Assembly (NCBI RefSeq): GCF_001544615.1
Contig: NZ_FCNV02000001.1
Span: 248,001 to 312,000 of the forward strand
Direction: 5' to 3'
Source of the DNA: Caballeronia concitans
Lineage (GTDB): Bacteria > Pseudomonadota > Gammaproteobacteria > Burkholderiales > Burkholderiaceae
Length of the DNA: 64,000 nt
Within the stretch, counting starts at the first letter, position 1, and each line of letters begins with the position of its first letter. Under the pieces are notes generated by a model, which saw only the letters and a list, made by a program, of their open reading frames with translations, made no database searches and was not told the origin of the DNA. A program made the position numbers and the translations under genes. Positions 9,990 through 18,613 of the stretch are shown piece by piece.

Positions 9990-10888
9990 TGCAGAGCGAG
10001 CCCGATTCGATCGACGACACGCTCGCCCGCCTGCGCGAGCATCAGTACTTCGCGAGCCGCGAGCTGGCGACGGCGCTCTTTCTCGCGCTGAAAATGCAGC
10101 GGCCGCTTTTTCTCGAAGGCGAGCCGGGCGTCGGCAAGACGGAACTCGCGAAGGCGGCGGCGGGGCTGTGCGGCACGACGCTGCTTAGGCTGCAGTGCTA
10201 CGAGGGCCTCGATACCGCGAGCGCGCTGTACGAATGGGACTATCCGCGCCAGATCATGGCGCTGCGGCTCGCGGAGGCATCGGGCGAAACGCCGTCGAAC
10301 GATTCGCTGTATCGCGGGGAGTTTTTGTTGAAGCGTCCGCTGCTTCAGGCGCTCTTGCCCGATCCCGACAACGCCGCCGCGCGCCGCGTATTGCTGATCG
10401 ATGAAATCGATCGCGCCGACGAGCCGTTCGAAGCGTTCCTGCTCGAACTGCTGTCGGACTTTCAGGTGTCGATTCCCGAGTACGGCACGGTGCGCGCGGC
10501 GCGGCCGCCGCTCGTCGTGATGACGTCGAACCGCACGCGCGAAGTCCACGACGCGCTCAAGCGCCGCTGTCTGTATCAGTGGATCGGGTATCCGGAACGC
10601 GATGTCGAACTCGCGATCGTCGCGGCGCGCGCGCCCGAAGCGAGTCGCGCGTTGCAGGCGCGGGCGGTCGCGTTCGTCCACGAATTGCGCACGATGGAGC
10701 TGTTCAAGGCGCCGGGCGTGGCTGAAACCATCGACTGGTGCCGGGCGCTGGCGGCGCTGTCGGTGTCGGAACTGGATCCGCAATCGGTGCAGAACACGCT
10801 AGGCGTGCTGCTCAAGTATCAGGACGATCTCGCGCGCATGGATGCCTCGACGCTCGCGCAATGTTTGTCGAAGGCGGCCAAGGCGTGA
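9989..10888 (+). CDS. coxD: MoxR-type AAA+ ATPase CoxD, cofactor maturation
   Basis: A 299-residue MoxR-class AAA+ ATPase. Walker A is GEPGVGKT (44-51), Walker B is VLLIDEIDRAD, and an arginine-finger region follows (NRTREVHDALKRRC). In characterised CO dehydrogenases CoxD helps mature the active-site metal cluster together with CoxE; in this form II operon it presumably acts as chaperone for CoxL. The start ATG overlaps the coxM stop codon (TGATG), so translation is coupled. A GTG at 9986 is an alternative start that would add only one residue. Confidence 0.9.
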   Translation: MQSEPDSIDDTLARLREHQYFASRELATALFLALKMQRPLFLEGEPGVGKTELAKAAAGLCGTTLLRLQCYEGLDTASALYEWDYPRQIMALRLAEASGETPSNDSLYRGEFLLKRPLLQALLPDPDNAAARRVLLIDEIDRADEPFEAFLLELLSDFQVSIPEYGTVRAARPPLVVMTSNRTREVHDALKRRCLYQWIGYPERDVELAIVAARAPEASRALQARAVAFVHELRTMELFKAPGVAETIDWCRALAALSVSELDPQSVQNTLGVLLKYQDDLARMDASTLAQCLSKAAKA

Positions 10889-10890
10889 CG

Positions 10891-12084
10891 ATGGAACCGT
10901 TCGCGCGCAACGTCGTTCATTTCGTGCGCCTGTTGCGGGGTGCGGGGCTTGGCATGTCGCCGGCGCACGCGGTCGATGCGCTCGACGCGCTGCGTTTCAT
11001 CGACCTTCGCCGCCGCGACGATGTCCGCGCGACGCTCGCGTGTCTGCTCGTTCACGCCGCCGACGAGCGCGATATCTTCGATTCCGCGTTCGATCTCTTC
11101 TGGCGCGATCCCGACTGGGAAGGCAAGCTGCGCGCGCTCTTGCTGCCGAAAGTCGAAAGCGGTGCGCCGCCGCCTAAGCGCAACAACCGTCTCGCCGATG
11201 CCTTGGCCTCGCGCTCCGGCCAGAAGACGGCGCCCGCGCCCGAATCGAAGCCCGAACAGACTTACGCGCGCATGAGCTTCAGCGCGCAAGAGCGCCTGAG
11301 TCATCGCGATTTCGACACGCTCACCGCCGACGAATGGCGCGCGCTGCGGCATCAGATTCGCGCGCATCGCCTGCCGCTCGCCACGGAGCCGACGCGCAGG
11401 CTCAAGGCGGCATCGCACGGCACGCACGCCGATCTGCGCGCGAGCGCGCGTCAGGCCGTGCGCGCGGGCGGCGACTGGACCGTGTGGAAGTATCGCGCGG
11501 TGGTGGAGCGCCGGCCGCCGCTCGTCTTGCTGCTCGACATTTCCGGTTCGATGAGCGCGTATTCGCGCGCCGTGCTGTACTTCTGCCATGCGCTGCTGCA
11601 ATCGCGCGAGCGCCTGCAAGTGTTCCTTTTCGGTACGCGTCTGACGAACGCGACGCGGACGCTGCGCGAGCGCGATCCCGATGTCGCGATCACCGCGCTC
11701 GGCGAACAGGTGGCGGACTGGTCGGGCGGCACGCGCATCGGGGCGGCGCTCGCGGAATTCAATCGACGATGGGCGCGCCGCGTGCTTGCCGGCCGGGCGA
11801 CGGTGCTGCTCGTCACCGATGGACTGGATCACGAAGCCATCGACGTGCTCGATGCCGAAATGGCGCGGCTCAAGCGCTTTGCGCATCGGCTCGTCTGGCT
11901 GAACCCGCTTTTGCGATACCCCGGCTTCACGCCCCGCGCGCGCGGCGTGCGCGCGATCCTGCCGCACGTCGATGCGATGCTCGCGGCTCACAACCTCGAC
12001 AGCCTGGCCGCTGTCGGGCGGGAACTCGCGGCGCTCCCGGCGCGCGGTGCCCGCACGCATGGAGGAGATACGCGATGGAACTGA
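10891..12084 (+). CDS. coxE: VWA-domain protein CoxE, cofactor maturation
   Basis: A 397-residue protein with a C-terminal von Willebrand A domain. The MIDAS metal site is visible as DISGSMS (DxSxS), SGGTRIG supplies the threonine, and LVTDGLD the distal aspartate. VWA proteins of this family partner with MoxR ATPases, here CoxD immediately upstream. An in-frame GTG at 10885 overlaps the coxD stop and is a possible alternative start. Its 3' end overlaps coxG by 10 bases, which supports co-translation. Confidence 0.88.
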   Translation: MEPFARNVVHFVRLLRGAGLGMSPAHAVDALDALRFIDLRRRDDVRATLACLLVHAADERDIFDSAFDLFWRDPDWEGKLRALLLPKVESGAPPPKRNNRLADALASRSGQKTAPAPESKPEQTYARMSFSAQERLSHRDFDTLTADEWRALRHQIRAHRLPLATEPTRRLKAASHGTHADLRASARQAVRAGGDWTVWKYRAVVERRPPLVLLLDISGSMSAYSRAVLYFCHALLQSRERLQVFLFGTRLTNATRTLRERDPDVAITALGEQVADWSGGTRIGAALAEFNRRWARRVLAGRATVLLVTDGLDHEAIDVLDAEMARLKRFAHRLVWLNPLLRYPGFTPRARGVRAILPHVDAMLAAHNLDSLAAVGRELAALPARGARTHGGDTRWN

Positions 12085-12635
12085 CCGAAACGCATACGCT
12101 GCCCGTCCCGCAGGCGCGCGCATGGGAAGCACTCAACGACACAGCGATCCTGAAGGCGTGCATTCCCGGCTGCGACAGCATCGAGGCGGACGGTGAAAAT
12201 GCCTATGCCATCGGGATGACTGCCGCCGTCGGCCCGGTCAAGGCACGCTTCAAGGGAAGGATGGAACTGACGGACATCGACGCGCCGCACACGTACACGA
12301 TCGTCTTCGAAGGTCAGGGCGGCGCGGCCGGTTTCAGCAAGGGCAGCGCGAAGGTGAACCTGGAGCCGGGCGACGACGCCGACACCACGAAGCTCAGCTA
12401 CAGCGCGAATGCGCAGGTGGGCGGCAAGCTCGCGCAAATCGGCTCGCGCCTCGTGGATGGCGCAGCGCGTAAGATTGCAGCTGAGTTCTTCAAGCGATTC
12501 GGCGCGCAGTTGCAGGGCGGGCAAGAGCCGAACGAAGCGCAGGAGTCGCAGGACATTCCCGCCGACGATCAATCCGGGGGCGAAAAGGAAGAGAAAGGAA
12601 AGAAATCATGGACAGCGTGGATCTCGAAGTCCTGA
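12075..12635 (+). CDS. coxG: CoxG / SRPBCC-family carbon monoxide dehydrogenase subunit G
   Basis: A 186-residue protein; residues 1-150 form an SRPBCC (START-like) fold: MELTETHTLPVPQARAWEALND, ACIPGCDSIE, and AAEFFKRFGAQL. CoxG proteins are thought to recruit the enzyme to the membrane and to the respiratory chain. Residues 150-186 are acidic/basic low-complexity and end in KKSWTAWISKS; no clear C-terminal membrane helix is visible, unlike some CoxG proteins. GGAGGAG precedes the ATG, which lies inside the end of coxE. It overlaps the next gene by 28 bases. Confidence 0.88.
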   Translation: MELTETHTLPVPQARAWEALNDTAILKACIPGCDSIEADGENAYAIGMTAAVGPVKARFKGRMELTDIDAPHTYTIVFEGQGGAAGFSKGSAKVNLEPGDDADTTKLSYSANAQVGGKLAQIGSRLVDGAARKIAAEFFKRFGAQLQGGQEPNEAQESQDIPADDQSGGEKEEKGKKSWTAWISKS

Positions 12636-13627
12636 AACACAGCGCGCAATGGCTCGAAGAGGGCAAGCGCGTGTTGCTGGTCACGGTGGTGAAGACGTGG
12701 GGATCGTCGCCGCGGCCCGAGGGCGCGATGCTCGCGGTGCGCGGCGATGGACACGTGGTCGGTTCCGTGTCGGGCGGCTGCATCGAGGACGATCTGATCG
12801 ATCGCGTGCGGCAGCGGGGCATCGAGCAGACGAAGCCCGAAGCGGTGAAGTACGGCATCAGCGCGGAAGAGGCGCACCGGTTCGGCTTGCCGTGCGGCGG
12901 CACCATCCAGCTCGTGCTGGAGCCGCTCACGCGCGAGAGCGGCATCGCTGAACTGTGCGCGGCGGTGGAAAGCGGGCGGCTCGTCGCGCGCACGCTCGAC
13001 ATGGCGACGGGCGCGGCGCATCTCGGACCCGCGCAAGCGACGGATGGCGTCGTCTTCGACGGCGCGACGCTGCTCACCATCCACGGTCCGCGTTATCGCA
13101 TGCTCGTGATCGGCGCGGGTCAGTTGTCGCGATATCTGTGCAGCATCGCGGTGGGGCTGGATTATCACGTCACGGTTTGCGACCCGCGTGTCGAATACAC
13201 GGACGAATGGAACGTGCCGGGAACGACGATCGTGCGCACCATGCCCGACGACACCGTAATGGACATGAAACTCGACGAGCGCTGCGCCGTCATCGCGCTG
13301 ACGCACGATCCCAAACTCGACGATCTCGCGCTGATGGAAGCGTTGAAGACGCCCGCGTTCTATGTCGGCGCGCTGGGTTCGCGTCGAAATAATGCGGCGC
13401 GGCGGGAGCGCCTGAAGGAATTCGATTTGAGCGATGCCGAACTCGCGCGGCTGCACGGGCCGGTGGGAATTTTCATCGGCAGCAGAACGCCGCCGGAAAT
13501 CGCCGTGTCGATTCTCGCGGAAGTCACCGCCGCGAAGAACGGCGTTTCGCTGCCCGAACTGTTGCGCGTGGAAGGCGCGAAGGCGGCGCGCGAAGTGGCG
13601 GGCAGCAGCGAAGCGTGCGGCGTTTGA
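12608..13627 (+). CDS. coxI: XdhC/CoxI-family molybdenum cofactor insertion protein
   Basis: A 339-residue protein. The N-terminal XdhC/CoxI domain has VKTWGSSPRPEGAMLAV and GSVSGGCIEDDL; the C-terminal Rossmann-like domain has MLVIGAGQLSRYL and YVGALGSRRNNAARRERL. Family members bind and sulfurate molybdenum cofactor before delivering it to xanthine-oxidase-type enzymes. Its place as last gene of the cox-like operon, overlapping coxG by 28 bases, fits that role. The SD is AAGGAAAG. Convergent with the PepSY gene. Confidence 0.9.
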   Translation: MDSVDLEVLKHSAQWLEEGKRVLLVTVVKTWGSSPRPEGAMLAVRGDGHVVGSVSGGCIEDDLIDRVRQRGIEQTKPEAVKYGISAEEAHRFGLPCGGTIQLVLEPLTRESGIAELCAAVESGRLVARTLDMATGAAHLGPAQATDGVVFDGATLLTIHGPRYRMLVIGAGQLSRYLCSIAVGLDYHVTVCDPRVEYTDEWNVPGTTIVRTMPDDTVMDMKLDERCAVIALTHDPKLDDLALMEALKTPAFYVGALGSRRNNAARRERLKEFDLSDAELARLHGPVGIFIGSRTPPEIAVSILAEVTAAKNGVSLPELLRVEGAKAAREVAGSSEACGV

Positions 13628-13686
13628 TTACACGGCATCACCCGCGCGAGGGAAAGCGGACCGCTTGAGGAAGCAGCCCGCGCGCA

Positions 13687-14442
13687 TCACATCAGGCCGC
13701 AGACGATCATCGCGACGAGCGACACCGTCACGATGGCCGCGCCCACCGTCTTGCGCTTGTTCAGCTCGGTCCACAGCAAGACGCCCGTCAGCGAAAGCAG
13801 AATCAGGCTGCCCGCGAGCGTGTCGATGAGAAGCACCCAGCCGACGCCCAATCCGACGCCCTTGTGCAGATTCGTCATCATCGCGAGGAAGGTGTTCTCG
13901 GTGCGCTTCACCGAGACGAAGTTGTTGCCCACCCAGTATTCCGCCATCACGCTGCTGCCGGGCGTCGAGATCATCGTGGACCATTGCTCGGGCTGCATCG
14001 TGCTCTTGTCGCCCCAGCCGACGGGATGCGCCGGCTCGCGACGCGTGCGGCCCAGATTGCCGTCGATCTTCAGTTCGCGTTTGAGCCACGCGCCCATGTC
14101 GCGCGGCGACTCGAAGCCGCCCGCGGGCAGCGCAAGCTGCATCTGCGAAACCTGCGGCTCGCCGGTGGAAATGCGCATCGGCGGCGCGCGATGGTTGAGG
14201 AGAAAGCCCGTCATGCCGAACAGCAGGCCGAGAATCGCGCCCCACAGTCCGACCCAGCCGTGCACCTTGCGCAGCCACTTGAGGAACGTGGAACGACGCG
14301 AGCGGTTCTTGCGGACGATCTGCTCGGCGTCGTCGATCAGGCGTCCATGCGGGCGATATTGAGCGGAGCCGCTCGTCGGCTGAGGCTTGAAGGTGTCAGG
14401 CGCGTTCACGCGTCTCTCCGGAGTCGGGGCGTTCTTGGACAA
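13687..14442 (-). CDS. PepSY-associated transmembrane protein, iron-regulated
   Basis: A 251-residue inner-membrane protein of the short PepSY_TM type. Segments: a hydrophilic N-terminus, a helix (about 55-78) after LRKVHGWVGLWGAI, a periplasmic part, then two C-terminal helices around MMTNLHKGVGLGVGWVLLIDTLAGS and VGAAIVTVSLVAMIVCGLM. The His of KVHGW and NLHKG are conserved haem or metal ligands in related ferric-reductase-like proteins. A near-consensus Fur box lies 45 bases upstream, so the gene should be induced by iron starvation. A role in ferric-siderophore reduction or uptake is inferred. No siderophore genes are adjacent. Confidence 0.78.
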   Translation of the reverse strand: MSKNAPTPERRVNAPDTFKPQPTSGSAQYRPHGRLIDDAEQIVRKNRSRRSTFLKWLRKVHGWVGLWGAILGLLFGMTGFLLNHRAPPMRISTGEPQVSQMQLALPAGGFESPRDMGAWLKRELKIDGNLGRTRREPAHPVGWGDKSTMQPEQWSTMISTPGSSVMAEYWVGNNFVSVKRTENTFLAMMTNLHKGVGLGVGWVLLIDTLAGSLILLSLTGVLLWTELNKRKTVGAAIVTVSLVAMIVCGLM

Positions 14443-14487
14443 AGCCGCGCCCCGATCGCATCAGACGTGGCAATCGAAGAGCGGCAA

Positions 14488-14506
14488 AATGAGAATTGTT
14501 ATCATT
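14488..14506 (-). promoter_or_regulatory. Fur box upstream of the PepSY membrane protein
   Basis: The core TGAGAAT-T-GTTATCA matches the 7-1-7 Fur consensus TGATAAT-N-ATTATCA at 12 of 14 arm positions. It lies between the divergent-side end of srkA and the PepSY start, placed to repress the latter in the presence of iron. Confidence 0.8.
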
Positions 14507-14572
14507 ACATGCGCGATTGCGGAATACAATCCATTGCGATTGCCTGACAGTCCGCGTGTGTGACGAAAAATT

Positions 14573-15604
14573 TCAGACGGGCCAGAGCGGGCCTTCCTGC
14601 ATGGCCCCGACCTGCTCGCGCAACTCGAGAATGCGGTCTTCCCAGTAACGCTGCGTGTTGAACCACGGGAACGCGACGGGGAAAGCCGGATCGTTCCAGC
14701 GGCGCGCGAGCCACGCGGCGTAGTGAATGAGGCGCAGCGTCCGAAGCGCCTCGACGAGATGCAGCTCGCGTTGATCGAACTCGCGGAAGTCTTCGTAGCC
14801 GGCGAGCAGGTCGGCAAGCGCCCGCGATGCTTCCGCGCGACCGGCGGGAAGCAGCAGCCATAAATCCTGAATCGCGGGACCCATGCGGCTGTCGTCGAAA
14901 TCGACGAAATGCGGGCCTGCGTCGGTCCAGAGCACGTTGCTCGGATGGCAATCGCCGTGCAGCCGAAGCCGGGCGACATCGCCCGCGCGCTCGAAACATT
15001 GCGCGACGCCTTCGAGCGCCATCTCCACGACGCGCTCGTATGCCTCGCGAACGTCGTCCGGCACGAAGCGATGCGTCAGCAGGAATTCGCGCGGCTCATA
15101 GCCGAACGTCTGGATATCGAGCGTCGGCCGCTCGCGATACGGCTCGATCGCGCCGACCGCGTGAATGCGCCCGATGAATCGCCCGAGCCATTCGAGCGTG
15201 TCGCGGCGATCGAGGTCCGGGGCGCGCCCGCCGCGCCGTTCGAAGACGGAGAAGCGAAAGCCGTCGAATTCGTGGAGCGTCGTGCCTTCGAACGCGCGCG
15301 CCGGCACGGCCGGAATCTCACGCGCGACGAGGCTCGCGACGAACGCGTGCTCTTCGAGAATCGCTTCGTTCGACCACCGTTTCGGTCGATAAAACTTCGC
15401 GATCACCGGCGGGCCGTCTTCCACGCCGACCTGATACACGCGGTTCTCGTAGCTGTTGAGCGGCAGCAGGCGACCGTCGGTGCGCGCGCCTGCTGGCATC
15501 AGGAGACCGTCGACGGCATCGAGCACGCGCTCGGGCGTGAGGCCGGCGAAGGGCGGGGCGTCGTCGTCGGACGCGCCGGTGGAATCGGGATGATGTGCGT
15601 TCAT
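14573..15604 (-). CDS. srkA: Stress-response serine/threonine protein kinase SrkA (YihE/RdoA)
   Basis: A 343-residue kinase of the aminoglycoside-phosphotransferase fold. It has the YihE signature LLPLNSYENRVYQVG near residue 45-60, the catalytic loop LHGDCHPSNVLW, and the metal-binding HFVDFDDSRMGPAIQDLW. Length fits E. coli SrkA (328) with a short N-terminal extension. In E. coli it protects cells from envelope stress and MazF-driven death. No dsbA partner is adjacent here, unlike the enteric arrangement. Single gene by position; a small protein gene lies upstream on the same strand. Confidence 0.9.
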   Translation of the reverse strand: MNAHHPDSTGASDDDAPPFAGLTPERVLDAVDGLLMPAGARTDGRLLPLNSYENRVYQVGVEDGPPVIAKFYRPKRWSNEAILEEHAFVASLVAREIPAVPARAFEGTTLHEFDGFRFSVFERRGGRAPDLDRRDTLEWLGRFIGRIHAVGAIEPYRERPTLDIQTFGYEPREFLLTHRFVPDDVREAYERVVEMALEGVAQCFERAGDVARLRLHGDCHPSNVLWTDAGPHFVDFDDSRMGPAIQDLWLLLPAGRAEASRALADLLAGYEDFREFDQRELHLVEALRTLRLIHYAAWLARRWNDPAFPVAFPWFNTQRYWEDRILELREQVGAMQEGPLWPV

Positions 15605-15656
15605 CCCGACATTGTGCCCCGCCTTCAGGCGGCCGGCACGACGGCGAAATCGCCGC

Positions 15657-15869
15657 TCAATGGACGACCGTGTTCGACGGACGCACGACGTCGCCCGTAT
15701 CGATCAGGTCTTCGAGAAAGAACGGCTCGGTATTGAGCAGCTTGGTCACGCCGGGCTCGCCCGCGTACCAGGCGACCATGGCCATGTCGCCGAGAATGCG
15801 CATGACGATGCCGCGTGCGCCCTGAGGCACGGCAATATGCACGGAGCGGACAATCGAACCGATTTGCAT
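15657..15869 (-). CDS. Small protein of unknown function, 70 residues
   Basis: Begins MQIGSIVRSVHIAVPQGARG and ends TGDVVRPSNTVVH. It has no signal peptide or membrane segment; the pattern of short beta-like stretches (GIVMRILGDMAMVAWYAGEPGVTKLLNTEPFFLEDL, shown here as a description of the middle) suggests a small SH3-like barrel, an inference. Codon use looks like that of neighbouring genes. A purine-rich GGGGA precedes the start. It lies 52 bases upstream of srkA on the same strand and might be co-transcribed with it. Family not recognised. Confidence 0.55.
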   Translation of the reverse strand: MQIGSIVRSVHIAVPQGARGIVMRILGDMAMVAWYAGEPGVTKLLNTEPFFLEDLIDTGDVVRPSNTVVH

Positions 15870-16202
15870 GATGAATCCCCGTTTGCATGCCGGCGATCAA
15901 CTGAATGATACGCCGGGCAAGTGTTGCACCCCGCACAGGCTTTTTCACGGCTCGTGCACCGACAATCGCCGCGTCTTTGTTACGCAAAGCGCGACACGCG
16001 CGGCTTTCATGAACGATTGTGCGCTTACTTTAGCGCACGGCGGCGCGCGAACGCGATGCCGAAAGCCGTGAATTGTTGCCTAGCGCAGACATCGCAAGCG
16101 CCAGACCTGTGTTGCGGCATGCAGAATGCGCGCTGCATCAGGCAAAACCCTTAGGAACGGCGTATCGTTACGGGTTTCCCGTTTTAAGCGGAGACTTCAT
16201 TC
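15870..16202. other. Intergenic region between divergent genes, no gene seen
   Basis: About 330 bases hold the divergent promoters of the small protein gene and the MFS exporter. No consensus promoter pair or terminator could be assigned by eye. A GGAGA lies just before the GTG start of the exporter. Confidence 0.4.
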
Positions 16203-17459
16203 GTGAACGCTTCACCGGCGCCGCAGCGTCCCTCAACCGACGATTCCACCGTCTATCTCGAACGCGGCTCGCGCGCGTACTGGCGCGCGTCGCTCGCGCT
16301 GCTGTTCGCCGGATACGCCACGTTCTCGCTGCTCTACTGCGTGCAGCCGCTGCTTCCCGAGTTCACGCGATCCTTCGGCGTGAGTCCCGCGGTGAGCGCG
16401 CTTGCGGTCTCGGTGAGCACGGCGGCGCTGGCTATCGCGATCTTCATCGCGGGATTCGTCTCGGAAAGCTGGAGCCGGCATCGGCTGATGACGCTGTCGC
16501 TGCTCGCGTCGTCCGTGCTGACGGTGATCGTGGCGCTGTTGCCGGACTGGCACGCGCTGCTCGTCGTGCGCGCGCTCGAAGGCTTCGCGCTCGGCGGCGT
16601 GCCCGCCGTCGCGATGGCGTATCTCGCGGAAGAAGTGCATCCCGAAGGGCTCGGTCTCGCGATGGGGCTTTACGTCGGCGGAACCGCGATCGGCGGCATG
16701 GCGGGGCGCGTGATCAGCGGCGTGCTCGCGGATTTTTTCGGCTGGCGCGTGGCGATCGGCGGAATCGGTCTGCTCGGTCTGCTCGCGACGTTCGCGTTCC
16801 GCTCGCTCCTGCCGCCTTCGCGACGCTTCAAGCCGCGGCGCGGCGTCGGCTTCGCGCATCATCGGAACTCGCTCGCGGGGCATCTGCGGCATCGCGGATT
16901 GCCGTTTCTGTTCCTTATCGGCTTCGTGCTGATGGGCGGCTTCGTCACGCTCTACAACTATGCGGGCTATCGGCTGCTCGGCGCGCCGTTCAGCCTGAAT
17001 CAGACGGAGATCGGCGCGATTTTCACCGTCTATCTGACGGGCGTGGTCGCGTCTCCGTGGTCCGGCAAGATGGCCGATGTCTTCGGACGCGGACGCGTGC
17101 TCATGGCGAGCGTGCTGCTGATGATGATCGGCGTGGCGCTGACGCTGTCGATGTCGCTGCCGGTGATCATCGGCGGGATCGCGTGCGTGACGTTCGGCTT
17201 TTTCGCCGGGCATTCGGTGGCGAGCGGCTGGGTCGGACGGCTCGCCGCGCAAGCGAAGGGACAGGCCGCCGCGCTCTACCTGCTCGCGTATTACCTCGGG
17301 TCGAGCCTGATCGGATCGTACGGCGGGCATTTCTGGACCGCGTTCGGATGGCCGGGCGTTGCGGGGCTGATCGCGGCGTTGCTGGTGGTCGGCTTCGCGT
17401 CGGCGGCTTATCTGAACGTGCGTGAACGCGCGGCGGCACATCAGACGAAAGCCGAATGA
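16203..17459 (+). CDS. ynfM: MFS transporter, YnfM type
   Basis: A 418-residue 12-helix major facilitator transporter, the same length as E. coli YnfM (417). Shared features run throughout: LLYCVQPLLPEF in helix 1, GVPAVAMAYLAEEVHPEGLGLAMGLY, MGGFVTLYNYAGYRLL, and GFFAGHSVASGWVGRLA with AKGQAAALYLLAYYLGSS near the end. It is an inner-membrane, proton-driven exporter; YnfM relatives are linked to drug or arabinose efflux but the substrate is unknown. The start codon is GTG with GGAGA upstream. Confidence 0.88.
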   Translation: MNASPAPQRPSTDDSTVYLERGSRAYWRASLALLFAGYATFSLLYCVQPLLPEFTRSFGVSPAVSALAVSVSTAALAIAIFIAGFVSESWSRHRLMTLSLLASSVLTVIVALLPDWHALLVVRALEGFALGGVPAVAMAYLAEEVHPEGLGLAMGLYVGGTAIGGMAGRVISGVLADFFGWRVAIGGIGLLGLLATFAFRSLLPPSRRFKPRRGVGFAHHRNSLAGHLRHRGLPFLFLIGFVLMGGFVTLYNYAGYRLLGAPFSLNQTEIGAIFTVYLTGVVASPWSGKMADVFGRGRVLMASVLLMMIGVALTLSMSLPVIIGGIACVTFGFFAGHSVASGWVGRLAAQAKGQAAALYLLAYYLGSSLIGSYGGHFWTAFGWPGVAGLIAALLVVGFASAAYLNVRERAAAHQTKAE

Positions 17460-17667
17460 AATACGACGAAACCTAGGGTTTACCGCGTCCGCTTAAAAAA
17501 ACTCCCGCGCGCGCCTTATGCCACAAGGGCGTTCGCGGCGAGGTCGCTTTTCGGCCGTCCATTGTCCGGCAACACGCGTTTGCATGGGGCCTATACTCGA
17601 ATCGTCGATGCGGCGCGTTTAATGCGTGTGCATCGAGAACGAAAAGCAGGACGATGGGAGACGCACC

Positions 17668-17850
17668 ATGACGTATTTCACGATCGGCGACTTCATTCTT
17701 GTCATCCCGATGGCGCTCGCTGGCGCGCTGTTTCTCGGCGCCATTCCATGCGCGTCGCACTTCAAGAACAACGTACTCAGGGCATTCGGCGCGCTCGTCG
17801 GCGTGCTCGTCGCGTTTCTGCTCGTGGAAGGATTGCCTGCGCTGATATGA
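17668..17850 (+). CDS. Small two-helix membrane protein, 60 residues
   Basis: The protein MTYFTIGDFILVIPMALAGA... is almost entirely hydrophobic, with two predicted membrane helices (about 7-25 and 35-55) separated by CASHFKNN. The ATG at 17668 follows GGGAG; an earlier in-frame ATG at 17626 would add a charged, unlikely leader. No family is recognised. Small membrane proteins of this kind often modulate transporters or stress responses, but nothing here shows a partner; the MFS gene upstream is 200 bases away. Confidence 0.6.
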   Translation: MTYFTIGDFILVIPMALAGALFLGAIPCASHFKNNVLRAFGALVGVLVAFLLVEGLPALI

Positions 17851-17871
17851 CGCCGCCACAGCGACGTCATG

Positions 17872-17900
17872 AAAAGGCGCGCGACATCCACCGCGCGCCT
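17872..17900. terminator. Bidirectional terminator between the small membrane protein and the dienelactone hydrolase
   Basis: Stem AGGCGCGCG (17875-17883) / CGCGCGCCT (17892-17900) with an 8-base loop between convergent genes. The AAAA to its left gives a short T-tract on the minus strand, so it mainly serves the hydrolase gene. Confidence 0.65.
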
Positions 17901-17908
17901 CCTGCTTC

Positions 17909-18613
17909 TTACAGATGTTCGCCGAGGAACGCCAGCGTGCGTCCGTGCGCGAACGCGGATGCCTTCGCGTTGTACGACGCGCGCTCGCCGCAGTTGAAGC
18001 CGTGATCGGCGCCGGGATACACATATAGCTCGGCGTTTGCGCGGCCCGCGAAGCGCTGACGAACGGCGTCGACGGCATCGGCGGGAATGTGGGCGTCGAG
18101 TTCGCCGTAGTGGAATTGAATCGGCGCTTTCACTTGATCGGCCTTGTCGAGCTGATTCTGGATGCCGCCGCCGTAGTACGCGACGGCCACGTCCACCGTG
18201 CCTTGCGCCGCCGCCAGATACGCGAGCCGGCCGCCGAAGCAATAGCCGATCGCGGCGACCTTTCCGTTCACTTCGGGCAACGCGCGCAGCGCCTTCGCTG
18301 CCGCGCCGACATCGGCGACGGCCGTATCCAGGTCAGTTTTTTGCAGCAGTTCCATCGCCTTTTCACGATCCGCGCCTTCGTAGCTCAGTTCGACGCGCGG
18401 CTGCGTGCGCCAGAAAACGTCGGGCGCAAGCGCGATATAGCCATCGGCGGCATATTGATCCGCGACGCTGCGGATATGCGAATTCACGCCGAAGATTTCC
18501 TGCAGGATGATGACCGCAGGCCCGGTCCCCGACTTGGGCAGCGCGAGATAACCCTGGAAGCTGCCGCCGTCGGCGGGGATGTCGATCCATCGGGAAGTCA
18601 CGGAAACGGTCAC
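17909..18613 (-). CDS. Dienelactone hydrolase family protein
   Basis: A 234-residue alpha/beta hydrolase. The catalytic triad typical of dienelactone hydrolase is visible: C125 in GYCFGG, D173 in GELDAHIP, and H204 in GADHGF. ILQEIFGVNSHIRSVAD near residue 36-52 is another family motif. Classical members hydrolyse dienelactone in chlorocatechol degradation, but no such pathway genes surround it, so the physiological ester is unknown. Cytoplasmic. Single gene, convergent with the small membrane protein. Confidence 0.88.
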   Translation of the reverse strand: MTVSVTSRWIDIPADGGSFQGYLALPKSGTGPAVIILQEIFGVNSHIRSVADQYAADGYIALAPDVFWRTQPRVELSYEGADREKAMELLQKTDLDTAVADVGAAAKALRALPEVNGKVAAIGYCFGGRLAYLAAAQGTVDVAVAYYGGGIQNQLDKADQVKAPIQFHYGELDAHIPADAVDAVRQRFAGRANAELYVYPGADHGFNCGERASYNAKASAFAHGRTLAFLGEHL

